64,000 bases of DNA from Planctomycetaceae bacterium (GTDB taxonomy: Bacteria; Planctomycetota; Planctomycetia; Pirellulales; Pirellulaceae): the NCBI GenBank assembly GCA_018660825.1, contig JABJJO010000062.1, positions 18,612-82,611 of the forward strand, given 5' to 3'. The position numbers and the translations under genes are program-made. Of the stretch, positions 54,486-62,010 are shown piece after piece (the first letter of the stretch is position 1; every line of letters starts with the position of its first letter). The notes beneath the pieces are model-generated. The model did no database searches. It was not told the DNA's origin and worked only from the letters and a program-made list of their open reading frames with translations.

Positions 54486-55360
54486 TCGATATTCTGGACT
54501 TGTTCTTTGATCCGTTCAATAGCTGCTTTTGAGTCAACCACCAGATTCGCAATCGTCACATCGTTTGCCTTTGACCCAACAGTATTTACCTCTCGTAATA
54601 ATTCCTGTGTCAAAAAATCGAGTTTGCGGCCATTGGTTGCCGTCGCTACGAGGAGTTCCTGCATATGGTCAAGGTGACTACCTATCCGAACGATTTCTTC
54701 GGATATGTCGCATTTGTCGGTATAGATCGCAATTTCGCGAATGAGGTCCGTATCATTCAGCGTGATTTGATGTTGTTCCAGGCGCGCGTTTATTCTGTCG
54801 GTGATACGCGCGGCATATTGTTCAATGACCAGCGGAGCCTGGTTGGTGATTCCCTCCAAATTATCCGCGATGATTTTTAAATTGCCCTCAATATCCTGGG
54901 CAAGTCGGGCGCCTTCGCTTTGTCGCATTGCAAGGAGGCGGTTGGTCGCGCTAGTGCATGCTTGGAGTATCAGTTCGTCAAGGCCGCCTTCAATCGCGAG
55001 TTCCTTTCCCGTTTGACAGATGACGCCAGGAAGGCTCAGTAACAATTCTGGGGTTGGCAACAGGTCGGGAACATCTAACGCCGTACGTATTTGTTCCACA
55101 TATTCGCTAATTAACTCTTCGTCAAGGCGAACGTTTCGCGTCCGTCGTAACGCTTCAATTTGGACATTGGCAGAAACGGAACCTCGAGAGAGTTTGTTCC
55201 GCAACAGGGATTCAACTTGAGGTTCAAACAGGCTTAGTGAGTCGGGCAGGCGGACATTCAATTTGAGATGTCGGTTATTCACAGAACGTAATTCCACTGT
55301 GACCGCATACTCGGCGTTGTTTGCCTCGCCGGTACCTTGTCCGGTCATACTGTGGAGCAT
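54482..55360 (-). CDS. YicC-family endoribonuclease-like protein
   Basis: This is a 292-residue YicC/YloC protein. The N-terminus MLHSMTGQGTGEANN, VELRSVNNRHLKLNVRLPD and the C-terminus HLDHMQELLVATATNGRKLDFLTQELLREVNTVGSKANDVTI are highly conserved family motifs. E. coli YicC is reported as an endoribonuclease; the role here is inferred. First gene of the probable long operon that continues with gmk and rpoZ. Confidence 0.93.
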   Translation of the reverse strand: MLHSMTGQGTGEANNAEYAVTVELRSVNNRHLKLNVRLPDSLSLFEPQVESLLRNKLSRGSVSANVQIEALRRTRNVRLDEELISEYVEQIRTALDVPDLLPTPELLLSLPGVICQTGKELAIEGGLDELILQACTSATNRLLAMRQSEGARLAQDIEGNLKIIADNLEGITNQAPLVIEQYAARITDRINARLEQHQITLNDTDLIREIAIYTDKCDISEEIVRIGSHLDHMQELLVATATNGRKLDFLTQELLREVNTVGSKANDVTIANLVVDSKAAIERIKEQVQNIE

Positions 55361-55465
55361 GGGATTATCCCGCTAAGAATGCTGCCATGTTGCCAAATTA
55401 AAACAACATGTCAATTGGCTGTAAATCTAGTGATAGAAACAAAAGCTTTTTGGATAATCTAACAG

Positions 55466-56011
55466 TCAGTCTTTGTCACCTGAAGTCGTGTCTTTAGTCT
55501 GTTGCTCGCCGTCGGAAGTGTCATTGGAGTCAGGTTCATCGTTGTTGGCAGGGTCTTCAGAGGAGCGATCGTTACTTTCGGTGTCATTCGTTTCAATAGC
55601 CGGTGGTGCTTCAACCGGGGCGGTTAGTTCCTCAGATTCAACGCCCTTCCCTCCGGAGATGGCGTTGGGTTGGGAACCTGTCGGATTTTCGGGTATGACA
55701 TCCGTTGGGATGTCGGCATCCTCTCGGCCCTCAGCGACCGAATCTTGCACGCGACTGTAAAAGAATATAGTGACGCAGCATAAAAGTATCCAAATGATAG
55801 TGAGGGTGAGCGTCAACCACATCAGAATGTCACCGCCGCGCGCACCAAATGCACTTTGCGCCGTACCGGTTAAGCTCCCGGCTATACCGCCACCTTTCCC
55901 TCGTTGAATCAAAATGATAAATACGAGGAAAACCGATATCAGGAAAAGTATAACTCCCAACAGTCCGAGAAAGAATCCGGATGAGTCGGCGAACAACAAA
56001 AATTCGAGCAT
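55466..56011 (-). CDS. secG: Protein translocase subunit SecG with long acidic tail
   Basis: This is a 181-residue protein. SecG core: first helix FLGLLGVILFLISVFLVFIILIQ, the conserved RGKGGGIAGSLTGTAQSAFGARG loop, and second helix MWLTLTLTIIWILLCCVTIF. It supports SecYE-mediated export. The C-terminal ~95 residues are Asp/Glu/Ser/Asn-rich and disordered-looking, making it about twice normal length. Single gene, 142 bases downstream of tpiA. Confidence 0.9.
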   Translation of the reverse strand: MLEFLLFADSSGFFLGLLGVILFLISVFLVFIILIQRGKGGGIAGSLTGTAQSAFGARGGDILMWLTLTLTIIWILLCCVTIFFYSRVQDSVAEGREDADIPTDVIPENPTGSQPNAISGGKGVESEELTAPVEAPPAIETNDTESNDRSSEDPANNDEPDSNDTSDGEQQTKDTTSGDKD

Positions 56012-56153
56012 TGCGTTACGACATCCAATGAAAAAACGTTAAATAATAGTGGACAATCTACCAATTTGGCACGAAATTAACTTTTTGTAAATGGGCGAAT
56101 GGCAATAATCGTCAGGCAGGTGCCATTCCGTTACCGAATGCTAACAAGCAACT

Positions 56154-56912
56154 TCAGGCGTTTTCAATAATCCCCATAAAAGAATCAACGCTAAGAGCGG
56201 CCCCACCAACTAAAGCGCCGTCAATATTGGGCTGGCTTAACAATTCACGGGCGTTTTCTGGTTTTACACTTCCGCCGTATTGAATTCGAGTGGTGTCGGC
56301 AACGAGATCGTTAAATCGAATACGTAACCACTCACGAATGTTGGCATGTGCCGCTTCCGCCTGGTCCGGAGTGGCAACTTTACCGGTGCCAATCGCCCAG
56401 ACAGGTTCGTACGCAATCGTAACGACGTCAACTTGTTCTGTCGTGATGTCGGCTAACGAGTTTGCTAGTTGCTCTTCAACAACCGCTGTCGTTTGCCCCG
56501 CTTCACGTTCATCAAGTAGCTCACCAACGCAAAGGATTGGTTTCAGGCCAGCCGCTATCGCCGACTTCATCTTAAGATTAATAAAGCCATTAGACTCGGC
56601 GATGTCTGGGAGGTGCCGGCGTTCACTGTGACCAAGAATAACGTACTCGCATCCTAAGTCTAACAGCATTTCTGCATTAAGTTCGCCAGTGTATGCACCG
56701 GCCTCGGCGGGATAGAGGTTTTGAGCGCCTAACGAAATATGCGATGAAGCGAGTTCCGCTGCAACTCCGGATAGAAAACCAAAACTTGGACAAATGGCTA
56801 CATCTACACTTGTATTATCGTCCAGCTTAGCAACGAGTCCGTTCGTGAGTTCAGTGGCAGTGGACTGAGTTAGGTTCATTTTCCAGTTACCAGCAATAAA
56901 TGCTCTTCTCAT
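56154..56912 (-). CDS. tpiA: Triosephosphate isomerase
   Basis: This is a 252-residue TIM-barrel enzyme interconverting DHAP and glyceraldehyde-3-phosphate. Catalytic residues are in AGNWKMN (Lys), VILGHSERRH (His) and VTIAYEPVWAIGTGK (Glu), with the phosphate site IQYGGSVKPEN. Complete. It lies 22 bases downstream of the DAHP synthase gene, probably co-transcribed. Confidence 0.96.
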   Translation of the reverse strand: MRRAFIAGNWKMNLTQSTATELTNGLVAKLDDNTSVDVAICPSFGFLSGVAAELASSHISLGAQNLYPAEAGAYTGELNAEMLLDLGCEYVILGHSERRHLPDIAESNGFINLKMKSAIAAGLKPILCVGELLDEREAGQTTAVVEEQLANSLADITTEQVDVVTIAYEPVWAIGTGKVATPDQAEAAHANIREWLRIRFNDLVADTTRIQYGGSVKPENARELLSQPNIDGALVGGAALSVDSFMGIIENA

Positions 56913-56934
56913 GGTGCTTCAACTCCTTGGATGG

Positions 56935-57948
56935 TTAAAATGTAGCGTTGAAAACGCGGGCAAGTTCTTCAAGTTTAGCGAAAGTAGCGGCAAATTCCTG
57001 TGGCGATAGTGCTTGTGGCCCATCCGAAAATGCCTGCTCAGGATGATCATGCACTTCAATGTGGACGCCGTCAGCGCCCGCCGCCAAACCTGCGTACGCA
57101 CAGGCGGGGATAATGTCGGGTCGCCCAGTGGCGTGACTGGGATCAACGATAATCGGTAGATGCGTTAAAGTCTTAATCGCTGCTACAGCCGCGACGTCGT
57201 ACAAATTGCGGGTAGCCGAATCAAAACTCTTGATACCCCTTTCGCACAAAACCACGTTTTGATTACCTGCAGCCAAAACATATTCCGCGCTCATCAAGAG
57301 ATCCGTAATCGTCGCGCTCATTCCGCGCTTTAGTAGGACCGGCTTATCACATTTACCCACTTCGGTAAGCAGCACAAAGTTTTGCATGTTTCGAGCGCCT
57401 ACTTGTAACATATCAGCATATTCGCATACCACTTCGACATTGCGGGGATCTGTTATCTCGGTTACCACGGGCACGTCGTAGCGATCACCAACCTCACGTA
57501 GTATTTTCAGACCTTCCACACCCATGCCCTGAAAAGCGTAAGGACTAGTACGCGGTTTGTAGGCACCGCCTCGGAGGATGTTAGCGCCACCGGCAACAAC
57601 CGCAGATGCGATTGCGTCAAGCCCTTCGGGCGATTCGATAGAACAAGGACCCGATATCATGCAGAGGTGTCCTCCTCCGATCTTCACATCACCTACTTTC
57701 ACAACGCTGGGTTGTGGGTGGGCGTCGAGGCTAGCCAATTTGTAGGGTGGCAAAACGGGAACCACCGAAGACACCCCCGGAAATGCCTTAAGTTGTTCAG
57801 CATCGATCTTAGCTTCATCGCCAATTACGCCAATGATTGTTCGGAATGTACCAATGCTTAAATGTGGCGTTAAACCCAAAGATTCAATGTGCTGTGTTAA
57901 TTTTCCAATTTGTTCGTCGGACGTGTCGGAACTGAGAATAATAATCAA
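56935..57948 (-). CDS. aroF: 3-deoxy-7-phosphoheptulonate (DAHP) synthase, type I-beta
   Basis: This is a 337-residue enzyme for the first step of the shikimate pathway. A ferredoxin-like regulatory N-terminus (about 1-75) precedes the barrel with MISGPCSIESPEGLDAIA, RGGAYKPRTSPYAFQG, LLKRGMSATI, VVLCERGIKSFD and IIVDPSHATGRPDII. This architecture marks the AroF type typical of Thermotoga and Bacillus. The start is a TTG at 57948. Upstream lies pheA, 183 bases away on the same strand. Confidence 0.93.
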   Translation of the reverse strand: MIIILSSDTSDEQIGKLTQHIESLGLTPHLSIGTFRTIIGVIGDEAKIDAEQLKAFPGVSSVVPVLPPYKLASLDAHPQPSVVKVGDVKIGGGHLCMISGPCSIESPEGLDAIASAVVAGGANILRGGAYKPRTSPYAFQGMGVEGLKILREVGDRYDVPVVTEITDPRNVEVVCEYADMLQVGARNMQNFVLLTEVGKCDKPVLLKRGMSATITDLLMSAEYVLAAGNQNVVLCERGIKSFDSATRNLYDVAAVAAIKTLTHLPIIVDPSHATGRPDIIPACAYAGLAAGADGVHIEVHDHPEQAFSDGPQALSPQEFAATFAKLEELARVFNATF

Positions 57949-58131
57949 AGTGCAGGTGCCTTAATCTTGTATTAACGGGTTTGTCTTGAATTTCTAAATC
58001 ATGCATTGAATCGATTTTACCTCGTTGCCTTCAAGAGGCTGTTCAACTGTAACTTTACCACAGCTAATTCAATGCGGAAACACCAGACCCTCAGGGCCCA
58101 AACGAATAAGCACGCGGAGATATTAGTTCGT

Positions 58132-58989
58132 CTAAATAGCTGGAACTCCCGTGACCATGGCACGCGGATAAGTTCCAAGTAGACGAACGGCGCGCGACTG
58201 TAAGCTCAGACTTGCAATGGCGCGTTGGACAGCCTCGTCGCGTCGGTGGCCCTCAAATTCGATGAAAAATACGTATTCGCTTGCGGCGTCCGGACTGGGA
58301 AACGATTCAATCCACGTTAGATTGATATCTTCGATTTTAAAAACGGACATGACGTCAGCTAAACTGCCGGGGCAATGGTCCAGTTCCAGCAATAGAAGCG
58401 TTTTGTCATCACCCGTTGGCGAATGTCGGTGACTACCTAACACAGCAAAGCGGGTGAGATTGTTTGCCCTGTCTTGGATAGACTCGGCGATGATTGCTAT
58501 TCCGAAGTGCTCGGCTGCCGCCCTACTGGCAATTGCCGCTGGAAAGCGACCATCTCGGACCATGTCAACGGTGGTGATCATTTGAGCAGCCTCCGTTGAA
58601 CTCGATGCCCCGTATACCAACACCTCAGGTAGGTTCGAGTCAAGCCAGTTTCGGCATTGTGACAAAGCCTGAGGTTTACTGTGTACTTCGCGAATGTCAG
58701 ATAACTCGCAGTTTGCTATTAGATTATGGTGGATCGCATAATTGATTTCTGCCGAAATTTCTATGTCCACGCTGGCTAATATATTAAGCGTATCCACAAT
58801 TCTGCCATCCGTACTGTTTTCCAAGGGTACTACTCCGTAGTTTGCGTGACCCAAACGCATAGCGTCAAACACCGCTGCGATAGTGGTCACGGGAACAAAG
58901 TCAGCCGAATCACCAAAGTGTTCCAAACTCGCTAAATAGCTGTAACTGTAAATAGGCCCAAGGTAGGCGACTTGTATTGGCGCAGTCAT
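58132..58989 (-). CDS. pheA: Prephenate dehydratase with C-terminal ACT domain
   Basis: From the ATG at 58989 the product is 285 residues. The dehydratase domain has VAYLGPIYSYSYLASLEHFG, YGVVPLENSTDGRIVDTL, IHHNLIANC, HSKPQALSQCRNWL and NLTRFAVLG (catalytic TRF). The ACT domain (about 205-280) with LADVMSVFKIEDINLTWIESFPS binds phenylalanine. No chorismate mutase domain is fused. The frame continues upstream to 59022, but MTAPIQVAYLGP is the family start. It supplies phenylalanine, matching the aromatic-pathway gene downstream. Confidence 0.93.
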   Translation of the reverse strand: MTAPIQVAYLGPIYSYSYLASLEHFGDSADFVPVTTIAAVFDAMRLGHANYGVVPLENSTDGRIVDTLNILASVDIEISAEINYAIHHNLIANCELSDIREVHSKPQALSQCRNWLDSNLPEVLVYGASSSTEAAQMITTVDMVRDGRFPAAIASRAAAEHFGIAIIAESIQDRANNLTRFAVLGSHRHSPTGDDKTLLLLELDHCPGSLADVMSVFKIEDINLTWIESFPSPDAASEYVFFIEFEGHRRDEAVQRAIASLSLQSRAVRLLGTYPRAMVTGVPAI

Positions 58990-59448
58990 AACGTCAGATC
59001 TCGTAAAAACGAAAAAATACAAACAATCAGGAAGTCGATTCTAAACGCATCGGCGATCGTTTGATTGGTCTTGCACGATTCTACGGGATATTCACACAAT
59101 TAGGGAATACCTTTCGCTCAAGCAAACCCAAACCCTCGGCCACAATTGTCCAACGTTTGCTAAATCAATTGCTTGGCATCACTGCCAATTTGGCACACTA
59201 TATTAGCTTGCCAGCACGCGATGAATTCAATGCACGTGCGAATAAAACACTTGAAATTGCGTTGTTGACGCTGTTTTAATCTGTAAAAACTTTGATCCGT
59301 AACTGATTGGCACGTTCTTTGCGTATAGTCTAGGCTGGTAGCTAATAGTTGTGTCCACTTGAGGGCACGCCTTGCTACGAATACAACAACCGAATTGTGT
59401 TTCCGCAAGTCGTGGTAAGCACAACGTAACTAGTAGGAGATTAATGTT
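58990..59448 (+). other. Non-coding region between pheA and dnaK
   Basis: It holds no credible gene on either strand. It contains the sigma-54 promoter below and a short hairpin-forming repeat (TTGGCA-tcac-TGCCAA, 59173-59188) of unknown meaning. I looked for a CIRCE element (TTAGCACTC-N9-GAGTGCTAA) and did not find one. Confidence 0.6.
59307..59323 (+). promoter_or_regulatory. Sigma-54 (RpoN) promoter upstream of dnaK
   Basis: TTGGCACGTTCTTTGCG matches YTGGCACG-N4-TTGCW at all but the last position, with the correct ten bases between GG and GC. Predicted start near 59334, giving a leader of about 115 bases before the dnaK ATG. Confidence 0.7.
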
Positions 59449-61401
59449 ATGGCAAGTGGCGAAAAAATCATAGGGATCGACCTAGGAACGACCAACTCAG
59501 TAGTCGCTGTCGTCGAAGGTGGCGTGCCGACTGTTATTCCAAACCCAGAAGGTAATCGACTGACACCGAGCGTCGTCGCTTATGTTGATGGTGCGGAAAC
59601 GCACGTAGGGGAAACCGCGCGACGTCAAGCTGTCACTAATCCAACGCGTACTATTCAGTCTATAAAACGATTTATGGGTCGCCGGTTCAGTGAAATTACA
59701 GACAACGACCGGTTGGTATCTTACAAAGTTAGTAAGAGTGATTCTGGATACGTTGAAATCGATATTGACGATGAAAGTTATTCGCCGCAGGAAATCTCTG
59801 CTAAAACGCTGCGACGTCTCAAAGAGTCGGCGGAGGCGTATTTGGGACATAAAGTAAATAAAGCGGTCATTACTGTCCCCGCCTATTTTAACGACTCCCA
59901 ACGACAAGCTACTAAAGACGCCGGGCAAATAGCCGGACTCGAAGTGGCGCGGATTATTAATGAGCCGACGGCTGCGGCCCTAGCCTACGGTCTCGATAAA
60001 AAGAAGAGTGAACGCATAGTTGTATTCGACCTTGGAGGTGGAACCTTTGACGTCTCAGTACTGGAAGTTGATGATGCCGGTGAGGCCGACAACGAGAGTC
60101 GGGTTTTCGAAGTCCTCAGTACCGCGGGCGACACGCAGCTTGGTGGCGACGATTTTGATGCCGCGCTCTTAAATCATGTAGCCGACTCGTTTCAGAACGA
60201 ACATAGAGTCGATTTGCGCAAGGACACGATGGCACTACAGCGCCTTTATGAAGCATGTGAAAAGGCCAAGAAGGAACTAAGTTCCGTTCCACAAACCGAC
60301 ATCAACTTGCCCTTTATCACCGCCGACGATTCCGGGCCAAAGCATATGCAAATGACGGTCACCCGTTCCTCCTTCGAGGAAATGATAGACTCGTTAGTGG
60401 AGAAATGCCGAGGGCCCGTTAAACGCGCTTTAAAAGACGCGGGCTTTACTGCGTCTGAGATCGATGAAGTGGTGTTAGTGGGCGGATCAACTCGTATTCC
60501 AAAAGTCCGAGAAATGGTTGTTGACCTTTTTGGTAAGGAACCACATCAGGGAGTGAACCCAGACGAGGTCGTCGCAATGGGCGCAGCCATTCAGGGGAGC
60601 GTGCTCGCCGGAGACCGAACTGACGTGTTACTGCTCGATGTGACTCCACTTACGGTGGGTATCGAAACTGAGGGAGGGGTGATGACCGCTCTGGTTGAAC
60701 GGAATACCACAATCCCAGCGGAAAAGAAAAATATATTTAGCACCGCCGCCGATAATCAACCGGCAGTTAACGTGAAAGTCTTCCAGGGTGAGCGCAGGAT
60801 GGCTAAGAACAATCGACTACTCGGTGAGTTCAACCTCGAGGGAATTCCGCCGGCACCGCGGGGTGTTCCTCAAATCGAGGTCACGTTCGACATCGATCAA
60901 AATGGCATTCTCAACGTTACGGCAAAAGATTTGGGAACTCAGAAGATGGCCAACGTGCGAATCGAGGACTCCGCTGGATTGGATGATGAAGAAATCGACC
61001 GTATGCGAAAGGATGCCGAAGAGCATGCTGAAGACGATAAAAAACAGTTCGATTTGGTTGAAGCCCGGAATAAGGGTGAGCAATTAGCGTATCAGCTGGA
61101 AAAAACAATTGCGGAAAGTGGAGATAAGTTATCCGCCGAAGACAAGGCTCCGCTTACCGAGGCTATTGAAAAGGTAAGACAATTATCTATGGGCGAAGAC
61201 ATAGACGAAATCACGACTGCGGTCGAAGAACTTGAGGCGACGGCACAGGCCTTTTCCAAGGCGCTATATGAAGCCTCAACAGCGGAAGACGAGACTGGTG
61301 ATTCAGCAGACGACGATGATACTATCGACGCCGATTTCGAAATCAAGGAAACCGATGATGATGAGACCGCTGAAAAGGACGACGGGGATAACGAAGAATA
61401 A
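59449..61401 (+). CDS. dnaK: Chaperone protein DnaK (Hsp70)
   Basis: This is a 650-residue Hsp70. The ATPase domain has [68 protein letters not shown] and [15 protein letters not shown]; the substrate-binding domain contains [17 protein letters not shown] and AKDLGTQ; the tail is acidic and ends in DDGDNEE. A GTAGGAGA ribosome site precedes the ATG by about ten bases. It assists protein folding with DnaJ and GrpE, which are not in the window. It is followed by a strong terminator and so is monocistronic. Confidence 0.97.
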   Translation: MASGEKIIGIDLGTTNSVVAVVEGGVPTVIPNPEGNRLTPSVVAYVDGAETHVGETARRQAVTNPTRTIQSIKRFMGRRFSEITDNDRLVSYKVSKSDSGYVEIDIDDESYSPQEISAKTLRRLKESAEAYLGHKVNKAVITVPAYFNDSQRQATKDAGQIAGLEVARIINEPTAAALAYGLDKKKSERIVVFDLGGGTFDVSVLEVDDAGEADNESRVFEVLSTAGDTQLGGDDFDAALLNHVADSFQNEHRVDLRKDTMALQRLYEACEKAKKELSSVPQTDINLPFITADDSGPKHMQMTVTRSSFEEMIDSLVEKCRGPVKRALKDAGFTASEIDEVVLVGGSTRIPKVREMVVDLFGKEPHQGVNPDEVVAMGAAIQGSVLAGDRTDVLLLDVTPLTVGIETEGGVMTALVERNTTIPAEKKNIFSTAADNQPAVNVKVFQGERRMAKNNRLLGEFNLEGIPPAPRGVPQIEVTFDIDQNGILNVTAKDLGTQKMANVRIEDSAGLDDEEIDRMRKDAEEHAEDDKKQFDLVEARNKGEQLAYQLEKTIAESGDKLSAEDKAPLTEAIEKVRQLSMGEDIDEITTAVEELEATAQAFSKALYEASTAEDETGDSADDDDTIDADFEIKETDDDETAEKDDGDNEE

Positions 61402-61427
61402 CGGAGAATCTAAGGTGTCACAAAAAT

Positions 61428-61466
61428 GGGCTTCGCAGTTGTATTAATTGCGAAGCCCGCTTTTTT
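61428..61466 (+). terminator. Intrinsic terminator of dnaK
   Basis: A ten-base perfect stem GGGCTTCGCA / TGCGAAGCCC encloses an 11-base loop and is followed by GC and six T. It lies 26 bases after the dnaK stop. Confidence 0.9.
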
Positions 61467-61505
61467 GGATAAAATACCGCTCTAATATACGCGGCGACAG
61501 TGTGT

Positions 61506-61688
61506 TTAACGCTCGACACCCCAATTGGATAGAATATCATCTGCGCCTGGCGTTAAGCGAGTTAATTTTTCGATGACTTCCTGTTTTCCCGAGGCGTCTG
61601 CTGCTTTATATTGACGTTTCAATTTGCCGACCTTTACCTTGCGGTGACGTCGCCTCTTAATTTCCTTGGTTCGTTCGCTACAACCCAC
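61506..61688 (-). CDS. Small basic DUF6800-type protein
   Basis: This is a 60-residue, Arg/Lys-rich protein (SERTKEIKRRRHRKVKVGKLKRQY near the N-terminus). It matches my recollection of a small planctomycete family now called DUF6800 (xxTERxRExxRRRxRxxKxxKL). No function is known; nucleic-acid or ribosome binding is plausible from charge only. The start is a GTG at 61688. Its 3' end faces dnaK's terminator. It is divergent from rpsA. Confidence 0.75.
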   Translation of the reverse strand: MGCSERTKEIKRRRHRKVKVGKLKRQYKAADASGKQEVIEKLTRLTPGADDILSNWGVER

Positions 61689-61867
61689 GTTGGATACTCC
61701 AATTTTTTTTGAATGGTATTAGTGAATCACGTTTAGATTCTTGTTTTCAACACTGTTAACTTGTAACACGCACTAAGAAATTCGTCAATTGCCTTAGAAC
61801 CCTCCCGTTGTAGAAAATACCAACTAATGATAGATTAAGAGGTCAAAACAGAGCGTAATAGGGCACG

Positions 61868-61885
61868 CATGAAAACGTTTTCATG
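61868..61885. promoter_or_regulatory. Perfect 18-base palindrome, LacI/cre-like operator
   Basis: CATGAAAACGTTTTCATG is perfectly palindromic and its core TGAAAACGTTTTCA fits the catabolite-responsive (cre) consensus TGWAANCGNTNWCA of LacI/GalR-family regulators. It lies 126 bases upstream of the rpsA ATG, between rpsA and the divergent DUF6800 gene. A matching regulator is not in the window, so this may be coincidence. Confidence 0.4.
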
Positions 61886-61950
61886 ATCCGTCTTGAAGCG
61901 CATAGAACCTTAGTCCCGAGTCAGGCTGCGTATTGTCTGAGTTGGTAAGG

Positions 61951-61980
61951 AATGGTGAATTCACAACCAGATTCACCGTT
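61951..61980 (+). promoter_or_regulatory. Hairpin in the rpsA leader
   Basis: GGTGAAT and ATTCACC form a seven-base stem, extendable by one wobble and two A-T pairs, around a ten-base loop. It sits 30 bases before the rpsA ATG and lacks a T run, so it is more likely a translational or leader structure than a terminator. The rest of 61689-62010 holds no gene. Confidence 0.4.
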
Positions 61981-62010
61981 CTACGTTATTTATGAAAAGA
62001 AATTGTCACT

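Noticed and set aside
56060..56080. Second TTGGCACG motif, plus strand, between tpiA and secG
   Set aside because: The -24 element is perfect but there is no GC at the -12 position, and no plus-strand gene follows.
59173..59188. TTGGCA-tcac-TGCCAA hairpin followed by another TTGGCAC
   Set aside because: Resembles a sigma-54 -24 half-site but spacing to the nearest GC is 12, not 10; left as an unexplained repeat.
59023..59306. CIRCE or sigma-32-type promoter for dnaK
   Set aside because: I searched for TTAGCACTC-N9-GAGTGCTAA and for a sigma-32 -35/-10 pair and saw neither.
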